From the NCBI GenBank assembly GCA_027487485.1, contig JAIYDN010000052.1, positions 186,001 to 250,000 of the forward strand: 64,000 bases of DNA, given 5' to 3'. Position 1 is the stretch's first letter. Every line of letters starts with the position of its first letter. Source of the DNA: Planctomycetaceae bacterium (GTDB lineage Bacteria > Planctomycetota > Planctomycetia > Pirellulales > Pirellulaceae). Shown here piece by piece: positions 17,473-26,015 of the stretch. The notes beneath the pieces were generated by a model that was not told where the DNA came from, did no database searches, and saw only the letters and a list, made by a program, of their open reading frames with translations. Position numbers and translations under genes: made by a program.

Positions 17473-20400
17473 TCACCGCGCTGATCGCTTTTCCCCCATC
17501 AGTAAAAAAAGACTTGGCGTCACCAATTGATCCAAGAGAGTTGAAACAAGCATTCCGCCGAACAGAACCACTGCGAGCGGGTGAAGAATTTCTTTTCCCG
17601 CTTCTCCCGCACCAAAAAGCAGTGGGATCAGGCCGATAAAGCTAGTCATGGCTGTCATCATGACCGGTGCCAATCGTTCTAGTGAACCTCGTACGATCAT
17701 ATCTACACCAAACTCTTCGCCCTCGACCTGCATCAAGTGGATGTAGTGTGAAATCATCATGATCCCATTGCGGCTTACAATTCCGATGAGGGTGATGAAG
17801 CCAACCCAATGCGCTAGTGACAAGTGGGTGGATTGAATCCAAATGGCTGGCCAGTTGTACCAGCTTGCTAATTCCATGGCTGAAGCATCGGGGCGATTCA
17901 CAATCAGCAAAGCCAAGATGGCTCCAAGAGCCGCCAGTGGTACGTTCACGATTACCTGAAGTGCGGCCGTCCAGGAGCCCAGTGATTTGGTCAGTAAATA
18001 CAATACTCCGGCAACGCTCAAGCAAGCCAGTCCCCAAAGCCGGACGCTGGCTTCTTGCTGAGCTTCAAAGAGTCCGCTGTAGTCGAGATAGTATTCGCCT
18101 GGCAGTTCACGAAGCTCCGATTCAATCTCAGCAAGCGATTGCTTGATATCCTTAACAACGCTCGCTACGTCCCGTCCTTGTGCATTGCAGAAAACGGCAA
18201 CGCGACGTTGGACGTTCTCTCGATTCAGGACGTTAGGACCGGAGACGTCAAGAATCTCCACGACTTGCGAAAGTGCGACTCGCCTGCCAGATGGCGTTTC
18301 TACGATCGTTTCTTGTACCACGTTGGGATCGCGGCGTGATTTTTCGTCGTACCAAACCACCAAACCGAAGTACTTGTCATCTTCGATGATTTGAGAAACG
18401 ACTCGACCTTGGAACGCTGTTTCCAAGAGCTCCGCCAGATCGCCAGGCGATAGGCCATAGCGAGCAGCCTCTTCTCGCTTGATACGCAGCTGCAGTTGCG
18501 AGACCTCAATCTGAGGCTCGATCTGTAGATCTACAACACCGGGTATCGATTGAATCCGTTCTTGAACATCGTAAGCGGCCGTTCGTAGGGCTCGCAGATC
18601 GGGGCCAAACACCTTGATTGCAATCTGAGCGCGGATCCCTGAGATCATGTGATCCAAACGATGCGAGATCGGCTGGCCGATATTCACCGCCGCACCGGGA
18701 ATGTTAGAAACCCGATCGCGCAAGTCTTCGAAGACAATCAATTGAGGACGGCCTCGATACTCGTAACTCCAAAGATGGGCAAAGGGGATGCTCCTTAGAA
18801 TCGCCGGGACGACACCGGTTTTAGGTTGCTTGTGCTGAGCGAATTGCACTTCAAATTCGGTATTGTTCACTCCTTCGGCATGTTCATCGAGCTCAGCTCG
18901 GCCAGTTCTTCGCGCTACGGATAAGACCTCTGGGATTTCCAAAATCATTTTCTCGACACGAACCGCGATCCGTTGACTTTCAGATAAGGAGGTCCCTGGT
19001 TCAAGTCGAAGATTGATCGTGGCCGTACCTTCATTGAATGGGGGAAGGAATTCGCCACCCATCCATGGCAAAGTCATGCAGCTTGCTAGTACCAAAACCG
19101 CAGTGATGGACACGACTAATTTCGGGCGACGAAGCGTCCATCGAAGAACCCGTTCATCCACAGCCTTCAACCAACGCAACAACCAGGGTTCCCGTTGCTG
19201 AGCAAGAAAGGGCGCCTTCGAAAGCAAGAAGCTCGCCAACACCGGAGTGAAGGTCAACGACACGACCAGCGAGCACAATAACGCCACAATGTAGGCAATG
19301 CCTAACGGGGCAAACAGCCTACCCTCCAATCCAGATATCATGAATAAAGGCATGACGACCAGTACGACAATGAGCGTGGCGTAAACGATGGAATTCCTAA
19401 CTTCGCTGGAGGCATTGAAGATCACGTCCAGCGATTTGGCCTGCTGTTCGATAGGCAGCTGCCGGTTCTCGCGAAGCCGTCGATAGATATTCTCAACGTC
19501 CACGATCGAATCATCGACCAAGTCACCGATAGCGACCGCTATCCCACCAAGCGTCATGGTATTGATCGTGATTTCAAAAAAGTAAAACACAAGCACCGTT
19601 AGCAAGATGGATAAGGGCATGGACGTAAGGGAGCTGATGCTGGTTCTGAGATTCCCCATGAGCAAGAAAAGGATGACAACCACCCAGATCGCACCATCGC
19701 GCACAGCTTCGCTAACGTTATCCACGGCTGCTTCAATAAAATGCGATTGCCGAAAGATATCGCTTTCAATTCGAACATCGCTTGGCATCTCCTCGCGAAG
19801 CGAACGAAGCACGTCATCTATCTTGCGATCCAGGGAAAGTGTGTCGGCATCGTTTTGCTTCTGAATGGACAGGATGACAGCCGCGCCGCCTCGCAATTCT
19901 TGATAGGGTTCTTGTTTGGGTTCTCCTTCTGAAGACTTGGGCGAATTGATTTCGTTCGGGGCAACGGATCCGAGTTGCTTGAGCTGTTCGTAGCGGTCAG
20001 GAGAATGGACTGCGAAATCGACATCAGGCTGGATTTTAGTGATGGCGGCTCCGTCGCCGCGTTGAATCGGACCACCGAAACGGACATCGGCAACGTCGCC
20101 AATCCGGATCGGAACTTGATCGCGCCAAACGATCGGTGTTGCTTTAATTTCCTCCAGTGACAACGATTGCCCTTGAATGCGAATCAACGACTCCTTTTCC
20201 CCCCGATTCATGACGCCTCCACCTGCCACGATGTTTGCTTTCGAAGCTGCCTCGGTCAACTGGGCTAAGGTGATGTTTCGCGAAGCTAAGCGGGATGGGG
20301 ACGTGACCACTTGATACTGACGAAGGATGCCCCCCATGACGGAAACCTGAGACACCCCTTCGATGGCTAATAATCGATTGCGAACCGTAAACTCCCCGAG

Positions 20401-20895
20401 CGTTCGCAGCTCCATCGCTTTTGCGTCCGCTTCTTCCCGTGTTTTTAAATTGGCCTCGCTTCGCAATGCAAGCAGCATGATCTCCCCCATAATGGACGAG
20501 ATTGGAGCCATGGTGGGGTTGGTATTGGGTGGAAGTTTTGCTTTCGCCAACTGCAACTTTTCGTTGACAATTTGACGATCGACGAAAATGTCCGTGTTCC
20601 AGTCAAATTCAACCCAAACGATCGAAAGCCCGAACGCAGAAGTGGATCGCACTCGCTTCACACCGGTTGCTCCGTTCAGCAACAATTCAATCGGACGCGT
20701 GACCAATGATTCGACTTCTTCCGGAGCCAGCCCAGGCGATTCTGTCATGACCGTCACCGTTGGTCGGTTCAGATCTGGAAAAACATCCACAGGCATACTG
20801 CGAATCAATGCGATCCCCGCGACAGCGACCACAAAAGAGACGATCAGCACGAGCGCTCGATGGTGAAGCGAGAAGCGAATAACATAATCTAACAT
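17473..20895 (-). CDS. Heavy-metal-type RND efflux pump (CusA/CzcA family)
   Basis: 1140 residues, slightly longer than a typical CusA. An N-terminal transmembrane helix is followed by the porter domain (FPDLNRPTVTVMTESPGLAP), then TM2-6 around residues 395-555, a second periplasmic half (RLEPGTSLSESQRIAVRVEK), and TM8-12 at the C-terminus. TM4 contains GGIAVAIGDLVDDSIVDVEN, the acidic residues expected for the proton relay of the HME subfamily. It would export metal cations from cytosol or periplasm by proton antiport. The adaptor gene ends 5 nt before its start, so they form one operon with the lipoprotein. The metal (Cu/Ag, Co/Zn/Cd) cannot be decided. No outer-membrane factor is encoded nearby. 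Confidence 0.92.
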   Translation of the reverse strand: MLDYVIRFSLHHRALVLIVSFVVAVAGIALIRSMPVDVFPDLNRPTVTVMTESPGLAPEEVESLVTRPIELLLNGATGVKRVRSTSAFGLSIVWVEFDWNTDIFVDRQIVNEKLQLAKAKLPPNTNPTMAPISSIMGEIMLLALRSEANLKTREEADAKAMELRTLGEFTVRNRLLAIEGVSQVSVMGGILRQYQVVTSPSRLASRNITLAQLTEAASKANIVAGGGVMNRGEKESLIRIQGQSLSLEEIKATPIVWRDQVPIRIGDVADVRFGGPIQRGDGAAITKIQPDVDFAVHSPDRYEQLKQLGSVAPNEINSPKSSEGEPKQEPYQELRGGAAVILSIQKQNDADTLSLDRKIDDVLRSLREEMPSDVRIESDIFRQSHFIEAAVDNVSEAVRDGAIWVVVILFLLMGNLRTSISSLTSMPLSILLTVLVFYFFEITINTMTLGGIAVAIGDLVDDSIVDVENIYRRLRENRQLPIEQQAKSLDVIFNASSEVRNSIVYATLIVVLVVMPLFMISGLEGRLFAPLGIAYIVALLCSLVVSLTFTPVLASFLLSKAPFLAQQREPWLLRWLKAVDERVLRWTLRRPKLVVSITAVLVLASCMTLPWMGGEFLPPFNEGTATINLRLEPGTSLSESQRIAVRVEKMILEIPEVLSVARRTGRAELDEHAEGVNNTEFEVQFAQHKQPKTGVVPAILRSIPFAHLWSYEYRGRPQLIVFEDLRDRVSNIPGAAVNIGQPISHRLDHMISGIRAQIAIKVFGPDLRALRTAAYDVQERIQSIPGVVDLQIEPQIEVSQLQLRIKREEAARYGLSPGDLAELLETAFQGRVVSQIIEDDKYFGLVVWYDEKSRRDPNVVQETIVETPSGRRVALSQVVEILDVSGPNVLNRENVQRRVAVFCNAQGRDVASVVKDIKQSLAEIESELRELPGEYYLDYSGLFEAQQEASVRLWGLACLSVAGVLYLLTKSLGSWTAALQVIVNVPLAALGAILALLIVNRPDASAMELASWYNWPAIWIQSTHLSLAHWVGFITLIGIVSRNGIMMISHYIHLMQVEGEEFGVDMIVRGSLERLAPVMMTAMTSFIGLIPLLFGAGEAGKEILHPLAVVLFGGMLVSTLLDQLVTPSLFLLMGEKRSAR

Positions 20896-20900
20896 GCAAG

Positions 20901-23168
20901 TTACCTTAATGCCGCGAAGGCGGTCTGCAGAAGTCGACTACCGGAGACCACAACGAAGTCACCTTGGGCTAAACCTGCCTGGATCTGAGTAAAATGGTGA
21001 TCGGATTGCCCTCGTGTAACTTGGCGACGCTCTAACGACCCATTGCTGGATTGGACAAAAACGAACCAGTGTAGACCATCGCGAATCAGCGCCGAATTGG
21101 CGACTGCAAGCTGCGGTTCGAGCGGCTGAGTTCGAAATAGCACGTTCATCAGCATTCCCTCGCGAAGCTGCAACGAAGCTGGGATCGAATCCGAAATAAG
21201 CCAAGCATTCCGTACTCGCGTGCCTGCATCGACAACCGGACCGATTCTCGCAACCGTCGCCTCGAAATTCGTGTCGGGTGAAACCAACGCATGAACATGT
21301 CCGACTGCATCCAGTGCAATATCATTTGCTTGATCAACAGGAATGCTTGCCTCGATCCAAATCTGATCCAAGTTTTGAATCTCGATCAATCGTTGTCCTG
21401 CGGATACCGATTCACCCAGAGTCGCATTGAATCGAGAAACAAAACCATCGATCGATGCACGGACCGCGAGTGTGGGAATAACCTTCTTGGATTGAATCAA
21501 ATCTTGAACGCTCGAGTCGGCGATGCCGAGCGTCGCTAATTGGTTCTTCAAACTCGCGACACGGGATTCGAGCTGCTCGGCTTTGGCCAAGGTCTCAATT
21601 AAGTTTCGACGCGAAATCGCATCTGTTTTAGCAGCATCAAGACGTTCAAATCGGTTGCGAAAAAGTTGGGCCTCCAGCGACGACTTCAACAGATCGAGCT
21701 GGAGCGTTTGGAGTTCTGTCCCAGATACTTCGAACAACACATCACCACGCTTTACGCGTTGACCTGGTGTTACTCCAATAGAACGAATGTTGCCAGGTAT
21801 CTGAGTCGAAACCTCGCTTCGGCTTTCCGGGGGCAATACTACCAGCGCCGGAACCGATATCGTTTTCATGACAGAACGACGTACTACAGGCTCAAGTTGA
21901 ATCCCCATTCTTTTGCGAGTGAAGGGATCCAGTTGCAAGGATCCGCGGAAAAACAAACTGGATAGCTCATGGCCACCCCGAATGACAATTCGGTCGCCAG
22001 GAACAACATTGCCTCGTTTCAACTCAACCCATGGACCGCCCTCTCCCAAGCCTGCTACGCGTTCCCCTAATAACACGGCCTTCTTCACGTACTCGCCAGC
22101 CTCTTTGGTAGAAGTCTCTTCTACAAAAACATACGATTGCAAACCATCGCTATAAACCGCAGAGCGAGGAATAGCCAGAGTACTGTCTGAAGGATTGATC
22201 TGGATTTCGCATGTGCCAACCATACCTGGAAGCGCAGCCTGCGAGCGTATCGCAATCCAAGCCCAACCGCTTTGTGTCTTTGGATCGAATCCGATGTCAA
22301 CATACCGAATCGTTGACGACTCCAGAAGCTTAAGGCCATCGATTTCTACCTCTACCTTTTGTCCGAATCGTACCAACGACATATCGCGTTCAAGAAGCTG
22401 AATTCTGCCCCAAAGTTCTTGATTGTCGACGATCTCAAATAAGTGTTCACTTGCGCCCACCACCTTTCCTTCCGCAATGTCGGAATGAACAATCCTTCCA
22501 TCGATGGGGGATAGGATGGAATAGGCCGTAGGGGTTGCACCCTGGAACAGTAAACTGGCTTCATCCAAGCCGAGTATCTGCCCTCGCATTTTTGCGATTT
22601 CAAGGCTGATCGCACTTTGGTCTCGAGTGTTTTCCGCCTCGATCAGTCTTTGCCTTGGGATGGCCCCAGCCGAAGCCGATGGGCCAACGATTTGGAGCAA
22701 CTGTGCCGATGTTTCTAATTCTTGCTTCGCTTGTTGGTACTCAAGCTTGAGCAACTCTAGTTCACGGCTGGTTAGTTCTGCAAGCACTTGCCCTTTACGA
22801 ACCTTGGAACCCGGCTTGGCAACCATCTTGGTGATTCTGCCAGATATCTGAGCCGACGCGAACGCTCGTGCGGTCCACGGCACCACCATTTCCACATTGC
22901 CTCGAATCGTTTGCGAAACGGTTCGTTCCGTCAGTTCCACAGTCTGCACTCCGATTGCGTTTCGCGCTTGTTTAGAGAGTGTGATATGGCCACGTTCAAA
23001 GTCAATTTGCACCCCTTTGGTCGGCAGTGGTTGATGTCCTTCATGACCATGCACACACCCATTCGGTTTGGTACCGATCCAGATTGCGGAGCCTAAAACC
23101 AGGGCTCTGATCATGGACATAGCACACCATCGCCAACCAAAAGGTCGCTCTCGTTTTGCCATCTTCAT
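20901..23168 (-). CDS. Double-length RND periplasmic adaptor (two HlyD/CusB-like modules)
   Basis: 755 residues, nearly twice a usual adaptor. It holds two complete adaptor modules in tandem. Module 1 (about 45-410) has a lipoyl-like half RITKMVAKPGSKVRKGQVLA, a helical hairpin starting LTSRELELLKLEYQQAK, and a second lipoyl half containing SILSPIDGRIV. Module 2 begins near residue 421 and repeats the order: GVTPGQRVKRGDVLFEVSG, a hairpin from TLQLDLLKSSLE, then VRASIDGFVSRFNATLGES and a beta-barrel. The N-terminus has a signal-anchor-like segment and a His-rich stretch (HGHEGH). The ATG overlaps the lipoprotein stop by 4 nt (ATGA), and the pump gene follows after 5 nt. It would link the inner-membrane pump to an outer-membrane channel. 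The fusion is continuous with no frame break. Confidence 0.9.
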   Translation of the reverse strand: MKMAKRERPFGWRWCAMSMIRALVLGSAIWIGTKPNGCVHGHEGHQPLPTKGVQIDFERGHITLSKQARNAIGVQTVELTERTVSQTIRGNVEMVVPWTARAFASAQISGRITKMVAKPGSKVRKGQVLAELTSRELELLKLEYQQAKQELETSAQLLQIVGPSASAGAIPRQRLIEAENTRDQSAISLEIAKMRGQILGLDEASLLFQGATPTAYSILSPIDGRIVHSDIAEGKVVGASEHLFEIVDNQELWGRIQLLERDMSLVRFGQKVEVEIDGLKLLESSTIRYVDIGFDPKTQSGWAWIAIRSQAALPGMVGTCEIQINPSDSTLAIPRSAVYSDGLQSYVFVEETSTKEAGEYVKKAVLLGERVAGLGEGGPWVELKRGNVVPGDRIVIRGGHELSSLFFRGSLQLDPFTRKRMGIQLEPVVRRSVMKTISVPALVVLPPESRSEVSTQIPGNIRSIGVTPGQRVKRGDVLFEVSGTELQTLQLDLLKSSLEAQLFRNRFERLDAAKTDAISRRNLIETLAKAEQLESRVASLKNQLATLGIADSSVQDLIQSKKVIPTLAVRASIDGFVSRFNATLGESVSAGQRLIEIQNLDQIWIEASIPVDQANDIALDAVGHVHALVSPDTNFEATVARIGPVVDAGTRVRNAWLISDSIPASLQLREGMLMNVLFRTQPLEPQLAVANSALIRDGLHWFVFVQSSNGSLERRQVTRGQSDHHFTQIQAGLAQGDFVVVSGSRLLQTAFAALR

Positions 23169-24049
23169 TTCTTCACGTAACTTTCCGGCGCGGGCAGTGG
23201 TTCCGAAGAGGATTTGGCCATCTTCACAAACTCATCGACACATGGGGGGCAGCAAAAAAGATAAGACTTTCCATCAACAACCCAAGCGAATTTTGGATTG
23301 GCTTTGGTCTCAGTAATCGGACAGATTAAATCCCCGACCTTCGGGTTCATGTCGTGCATCGACTTGAGCCCCTTGAATTTCTGAGAGGGGAGCATGTTTT
23401 CATTGGCCTCGATGTCCGATGCGGTATAGCGACCCATCGGCTTGAGATACAGATCGCTCTCTTCATCCTTGGCAAGCTTGTCAGGCATGGCGTGCGCCGA
23501 ATCAGAACTGCTATGAACCGATTGAAAGCCCAGGCGAAAACGCTCGCCGTTAATGTTGATGTTAGGAATCGTAACATCCAATGCACGCCCCGATAGTTCT
23601 TGAGGGATCTTGCCCACAAATAGGGAACTTTTGTTCTGCGAATCTCCCTCCTGTGGCTGCGGTTCAAATGCAACGGCAACTGCCTCCGCGGCTCCTTGCG
23701 CTTTCACAAACCCCTTCCACGTGGTTGCATCCACATCGATCACTCGCGATTCATCTTTCCCAAGGGTGTATAGGCGGATTGCCCCGCTCGAATCAATAAC
23801 GGCCTCAATATGGTAACTATCTCGCCCAAGCGAGACCATGATGCCTCCATGCTGCCCCGGGGCGTGACCATGTTCCGTGGCGTGGTCGGACTTGCCTTCA
23901 TCTGACGCGGTTTTCTCAATGCCTGCGCCCATAGCATTGCCTCCACTCGAAGTCGACGAAGGTTTTTCTGCCGAGTCACACCCAAGCGAAAACGCAATCA
24001 TTGCGATTGCAAACCGCGACCCTAGTCTCGGCTTATTCAAGGTATTCAT
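23165..24049 (-). CDS. Metal-binding lipoprotein with TRASH-like Cys motif
   Basis: 294 residues. A lipobox (AFSLGC) gives a lipid-anchored protein; a His-rich stretch (HATEHGHAPGQHGG) and a beta-rich central domain follow. The C-terminal 60 residues carry CPITETKANPKFAWVVDG then CCPPCVDEF, a pattern like TRASH/YHS-type metal-binding domains found in metal-handling proteins. It overlaps the adaptor gene by 4 nt, so it belongs to the efflux operon, probably as a periplasmic metal chaperone or sensor. The substrate is inferred only from the context. Confidence 0.82.
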   Translation of the reverse strand: MNTLNKPRLGSRFAIAMIAFSLGCDSAEKPSSTSSGGNAMGAGIEKTASDEGKSDHATEHGHAPGQHGGIMVSLGRDSYHIEAVIDSSGAIRLYTLGKDESRVIDVDATTWKGFVKAQGAAEAVAVAFEPQPQEGDSQNKSSLFVGKIPQELSGRALDVTIPNININGERFRLGFQSVHSSSDSAHAMPDKLAKDEESDLYLKPMGRYTASDIEANENMLPSQKFKGLKSMHDMNPKVGDLICPITETKANPKFAWVVDGKSYLFCCPPCVDEFVKMAKSSSEPLPAPESYVKK

Positions 24050-24111
24050 GATTTTATTGCCGTTCTATTTCTTTAGATTGGATTGGTTCAATTAAGTAAG
24101 CTTCGCTTCAA

Positions 24112-24131
24112 GGTCCCTTTGCAAACGGACC
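24112..24131. promoter_or_regulatory. 20-bp palindrome upstream of the metal-efflux lipoprotein gene
   Basis: A near-perfect palindrome GGTCCCTTTGCAAACGGACC lies 62 nt upstream of the lipoprotein start, in the 206-nt gap after the Cys-rich gene. Symmetry and position fit an operator, but no regulator gene is adjacent and no -10/-35 pair was assigned. A hairpin role is also possible. Confidence 0.4.
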
Positions 24132-24255
24132 CTCCAGAGCTGTCTGGAAAGATGCCAGACATCGGTTCTGCCAAATAGAGAGATACGCGACGGCGATTCC
24201 ATTCTTCCCATCACTACGGGGCAGAATGTTCCCAAGCGTTCCAAGATGAATGGAC

Positions 24256-24744
24256 TTACTTACGCCAAACGCATGCGATCGCATGCCAAGAGTGCTGCCG
24301 AGACCTTGAAAGATCAACTTGATGGCACGAAGGAACAATCGGACCAAGAGCATCTATAAACCTGAGCCGCGATTCGTTGATCCCGACAAAAGTGGATTCA
24401 AAGGCTTTGACATCGGAGCGAGGCCTTTCGTCCATTGCGAGCGATAGGTGCTTTACGCAATTGCACTTTCCATCGGGTCGCAGCCTTTCACCCAATTGCG
24501 ATTGAAGAAGGGTGCTGTCTGATTTCGCATCGCGAGTAGTTGCCGAACGGCTTTTGCAAGCACAGCAGGAAGTTGCTTGATCCGATTCACAAGACGCTAA
24601 GCCTGAGGACGCGACAACGCTAGCTTTCATCGCTGAAATCAAAAAGCGACTGAGGCAGCAGCATGAGGATCCGCCCAGCGCGTGACTTGCGACAACTGCG
24701 TTCAGCAGGATTAGTTTTAGTAAATGACTTAACACCCAATGCAT
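24256..24744 (-). CDS. Cys-rich exported protein upstream of the RND operon
   Basis: About 162 residues. The N-terminus (MHWVLSHLLKLILLNAVVAS) looks like a signal peptide; the mature part has many Cys, several in clusters (SSCCC, TSCCAC, KCNC), plus scattered His. Short Cys/His-rich exported proteins often sit at the head of planctomycete metal-efflux loci, so periplasmic metal binding is a reasonable inference. ATG 24744 is chosen because it starts the signal peptide; the frame is open to 24807. No domain was recognised, and the gene could be spurious, since the gap to the next gene is 206 nt. Confidence 0.55.
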   Translation of the reverse strand: MHWVLSHLLKLILLNAVVASHALGGSSCCCLSRFLISAMKASVVASSGLASCESDQATSCCACKSRSATTRDAKSDSTLLQSQLGERLRPDGKCNCVKHLSLAMDERPRSDVKAFESTFVGINESRLRFIDALGPIVPSCHQVDLSRSRQHSWHAIACVWRK

Positions 24745-25068
24745 CCTCTTGATGAGATCAGAGTCCGAATTCAGTTTGACAACATTCACTTGCAAAGAAA
24801 AGGGCAAGAAAGATCACACCCGCGAATTTTCTGCCAGAATCAACTTGCCCATGATCGACGCATGACTGAATACTGGTTCGTTTCTTGAAATGAATAAGAG
24901 CCAAACGGAACGCCGCTAGCATGCTTGCCGAACCGGATTGCGTGGAATAAGCTCTTGAGCGCTTGCTGTGTCTCCTAACTTGAGTATTCCAAATTTTTCG
25001 GAAGCCAACTGCAAGCGTACGTCGAAAAACCAACTTACCTTTCAGCTCAAACCAACCAAACTGCGATC
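24745..25068. other. Divergent intergenic region without recognised feature
   Basis: About 320 nt between the metal-efflux locus and the small lipoprotein gene. A minus-strand open frame here (24758-25033) has no recognisable signal, domain or ribosome binding site and was not accepted. No palindrome or promoter was recognised with confidence, although the promoters for both flanking genes should lie here. Confidence 0.5.
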
Positions 25069-25365
25069 ATGAAAACCAAATTCAGCCTTGTATTCTTATT
25101 TGCCCTTTTGTTTTGCTTGGGGTGCAGTCGAGAAAATCCTGGCACTTGGCCACAAGAGAAAGTCAGCGAGAAGATCTCGACGAGTCTAGAATTAAGCGGC
25201 CTAACTCTACAACCAAGAGCAGAAGGTGGGTTCACTGGAACAGGTAAACGAGAAGAAGAAACGATTACCGTAATCGTGACTCAAAATCCTGCCGAGAGCC
25301 GCATTGATTGGGACGCTAAAGGTGACCGCGGCTTTGTTGAAACCGGGTTTTTCGAATTGCGGTAG
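25069..25365 (+). CDS. Small lipoprotein, unknown function
   Basis: 98 residues. The N-terminus (MKTKFSLVFLFALLFCLGC) is a clear lipoprotein signal with Cys at position 19. The mature part is charged, with a TGTGKREEETITVIV beta-like stretch; no domain was recognised. Several planctomycete lipoproteins of this size sit near efflux loci, but a link to the divergent metal operon is speculative. Confidence 0.75.
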   Translation: MKTKFSLVFLFALLFCLGCSRENPGTWPQEKVSEKISTSLELSGLTLQPRAEGGFTGTGKREEETITVIVTQNPAESRIDWDAKGDRGFVETGFFELR

Positions 25366-25464
25366 TACTCATCTTGCTGCGAAGTTAGACGATTAGCCTC
25401 GAGTTTGCGGGCAAGCTTCAAGCGGGGCAAGTCTCAACTTGGGCAGTATGGGAACAAGATGAAT

Positions 25465-25740
25465 TTAGGATTCCGAATTGACGTCTTCGTGTCGGGGGGC
25501 TCTTCCGGCGTCAATTGGTACTAAAGCAAGTCGATGGCCAATCGCTTGGCATACTGCCTCGATATTGGAAAGAGATGGAGCTGATCGGTACGATCGATTT
25601 CTCAAGCGACTCACCAGATCTCGACTTAAACCGGCGCGAATTGCAATGTCGTTGACGGTTTGACCCTGCTTGCAAACGTCATCAATGAGCTCACTCAACT
25701 GGCTTAAAAAGGGTTTGCTAGAAGTAGGTTCGATTGTCAT
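25465..25740 (-). CDS. XRE-type helix-turn-helix protein
   Basis: About 91 residues from ATG 25740; the frame stays open to 25797. A cro/C1-type helix-turn-helix is visible: QTVNDIAIRAGLSRDLVSRL as helices 2 and 3, followed by PSLSNIEAVCQAIGHRLALV as helices 4 and 5. It is a small DNA-binding protein without a second domain. It lies alone between the lipoprotein gene (convergent, 99 nt apart) and the giant gene. It could be autonomous, an antitoxin, or a local regulator; no toxin-like gene is adjacent. Confidence 0.75.
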   Translation of the reverse strand: MTIEPTSSKPFLSQLSELIDDVCKQGQTVNDIAIRAGLSRDLVSRLRNRSYRSAPSLSNIEAVCQAIGHRLALVPIDAGRAPRHEDVNSES

Positions 25741-25989
25741 TCCGTTTCGAACGAGGGGCTGTTGAAATACGAAAGGGTCAGTGGAGAGACCGTGCAAGAT
25801 GACTTGCTAGCTGCCGTATGTGAATAAATTCAACAACCTTCAACCCAGCGTTTCGGCAAATGTTTCGCTATCGAGGCAAGAATGTTTCGGCTAGCGTTCT
25901 CGCGCAGCGTCCATTCACCTTTTCCTCGATGTTTCTCGAATCGTATTCAATGCCCTGCTGTCCGATGCTCAGACGTCCTTGTCCGAGCC

Positions 25990-26006
25990 ATTTTTTCAAA
26001 ATGGAG
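25990..26006 (-). terminator. Weak hairpin downstream of the giant gene
   Basis: A perfect 7-bp stem (CCATTTT / AAAATGG) with a TTC loop, 9 nt after the stop codon of the giant minus-strand gene. There is no U tract following it, so it is a weak candidate terminator. Confidence 0.3.
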
Positions 26007-26015
26007 AGCAGTGTT

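Noticed and set aside
24108-24353. 81-codon minus-strand open frame overlapping the Cys-rich gene
   Set aside because: Overlaps the better supported Cys-rich gene in another frame; no motif.
24758-25033. 91-codon minus-strand open frame upstream of the metal locus
   Set aside because: No signal peptide, domain or ribosome binding site; overlaps the start region of the Cys-rich gene.
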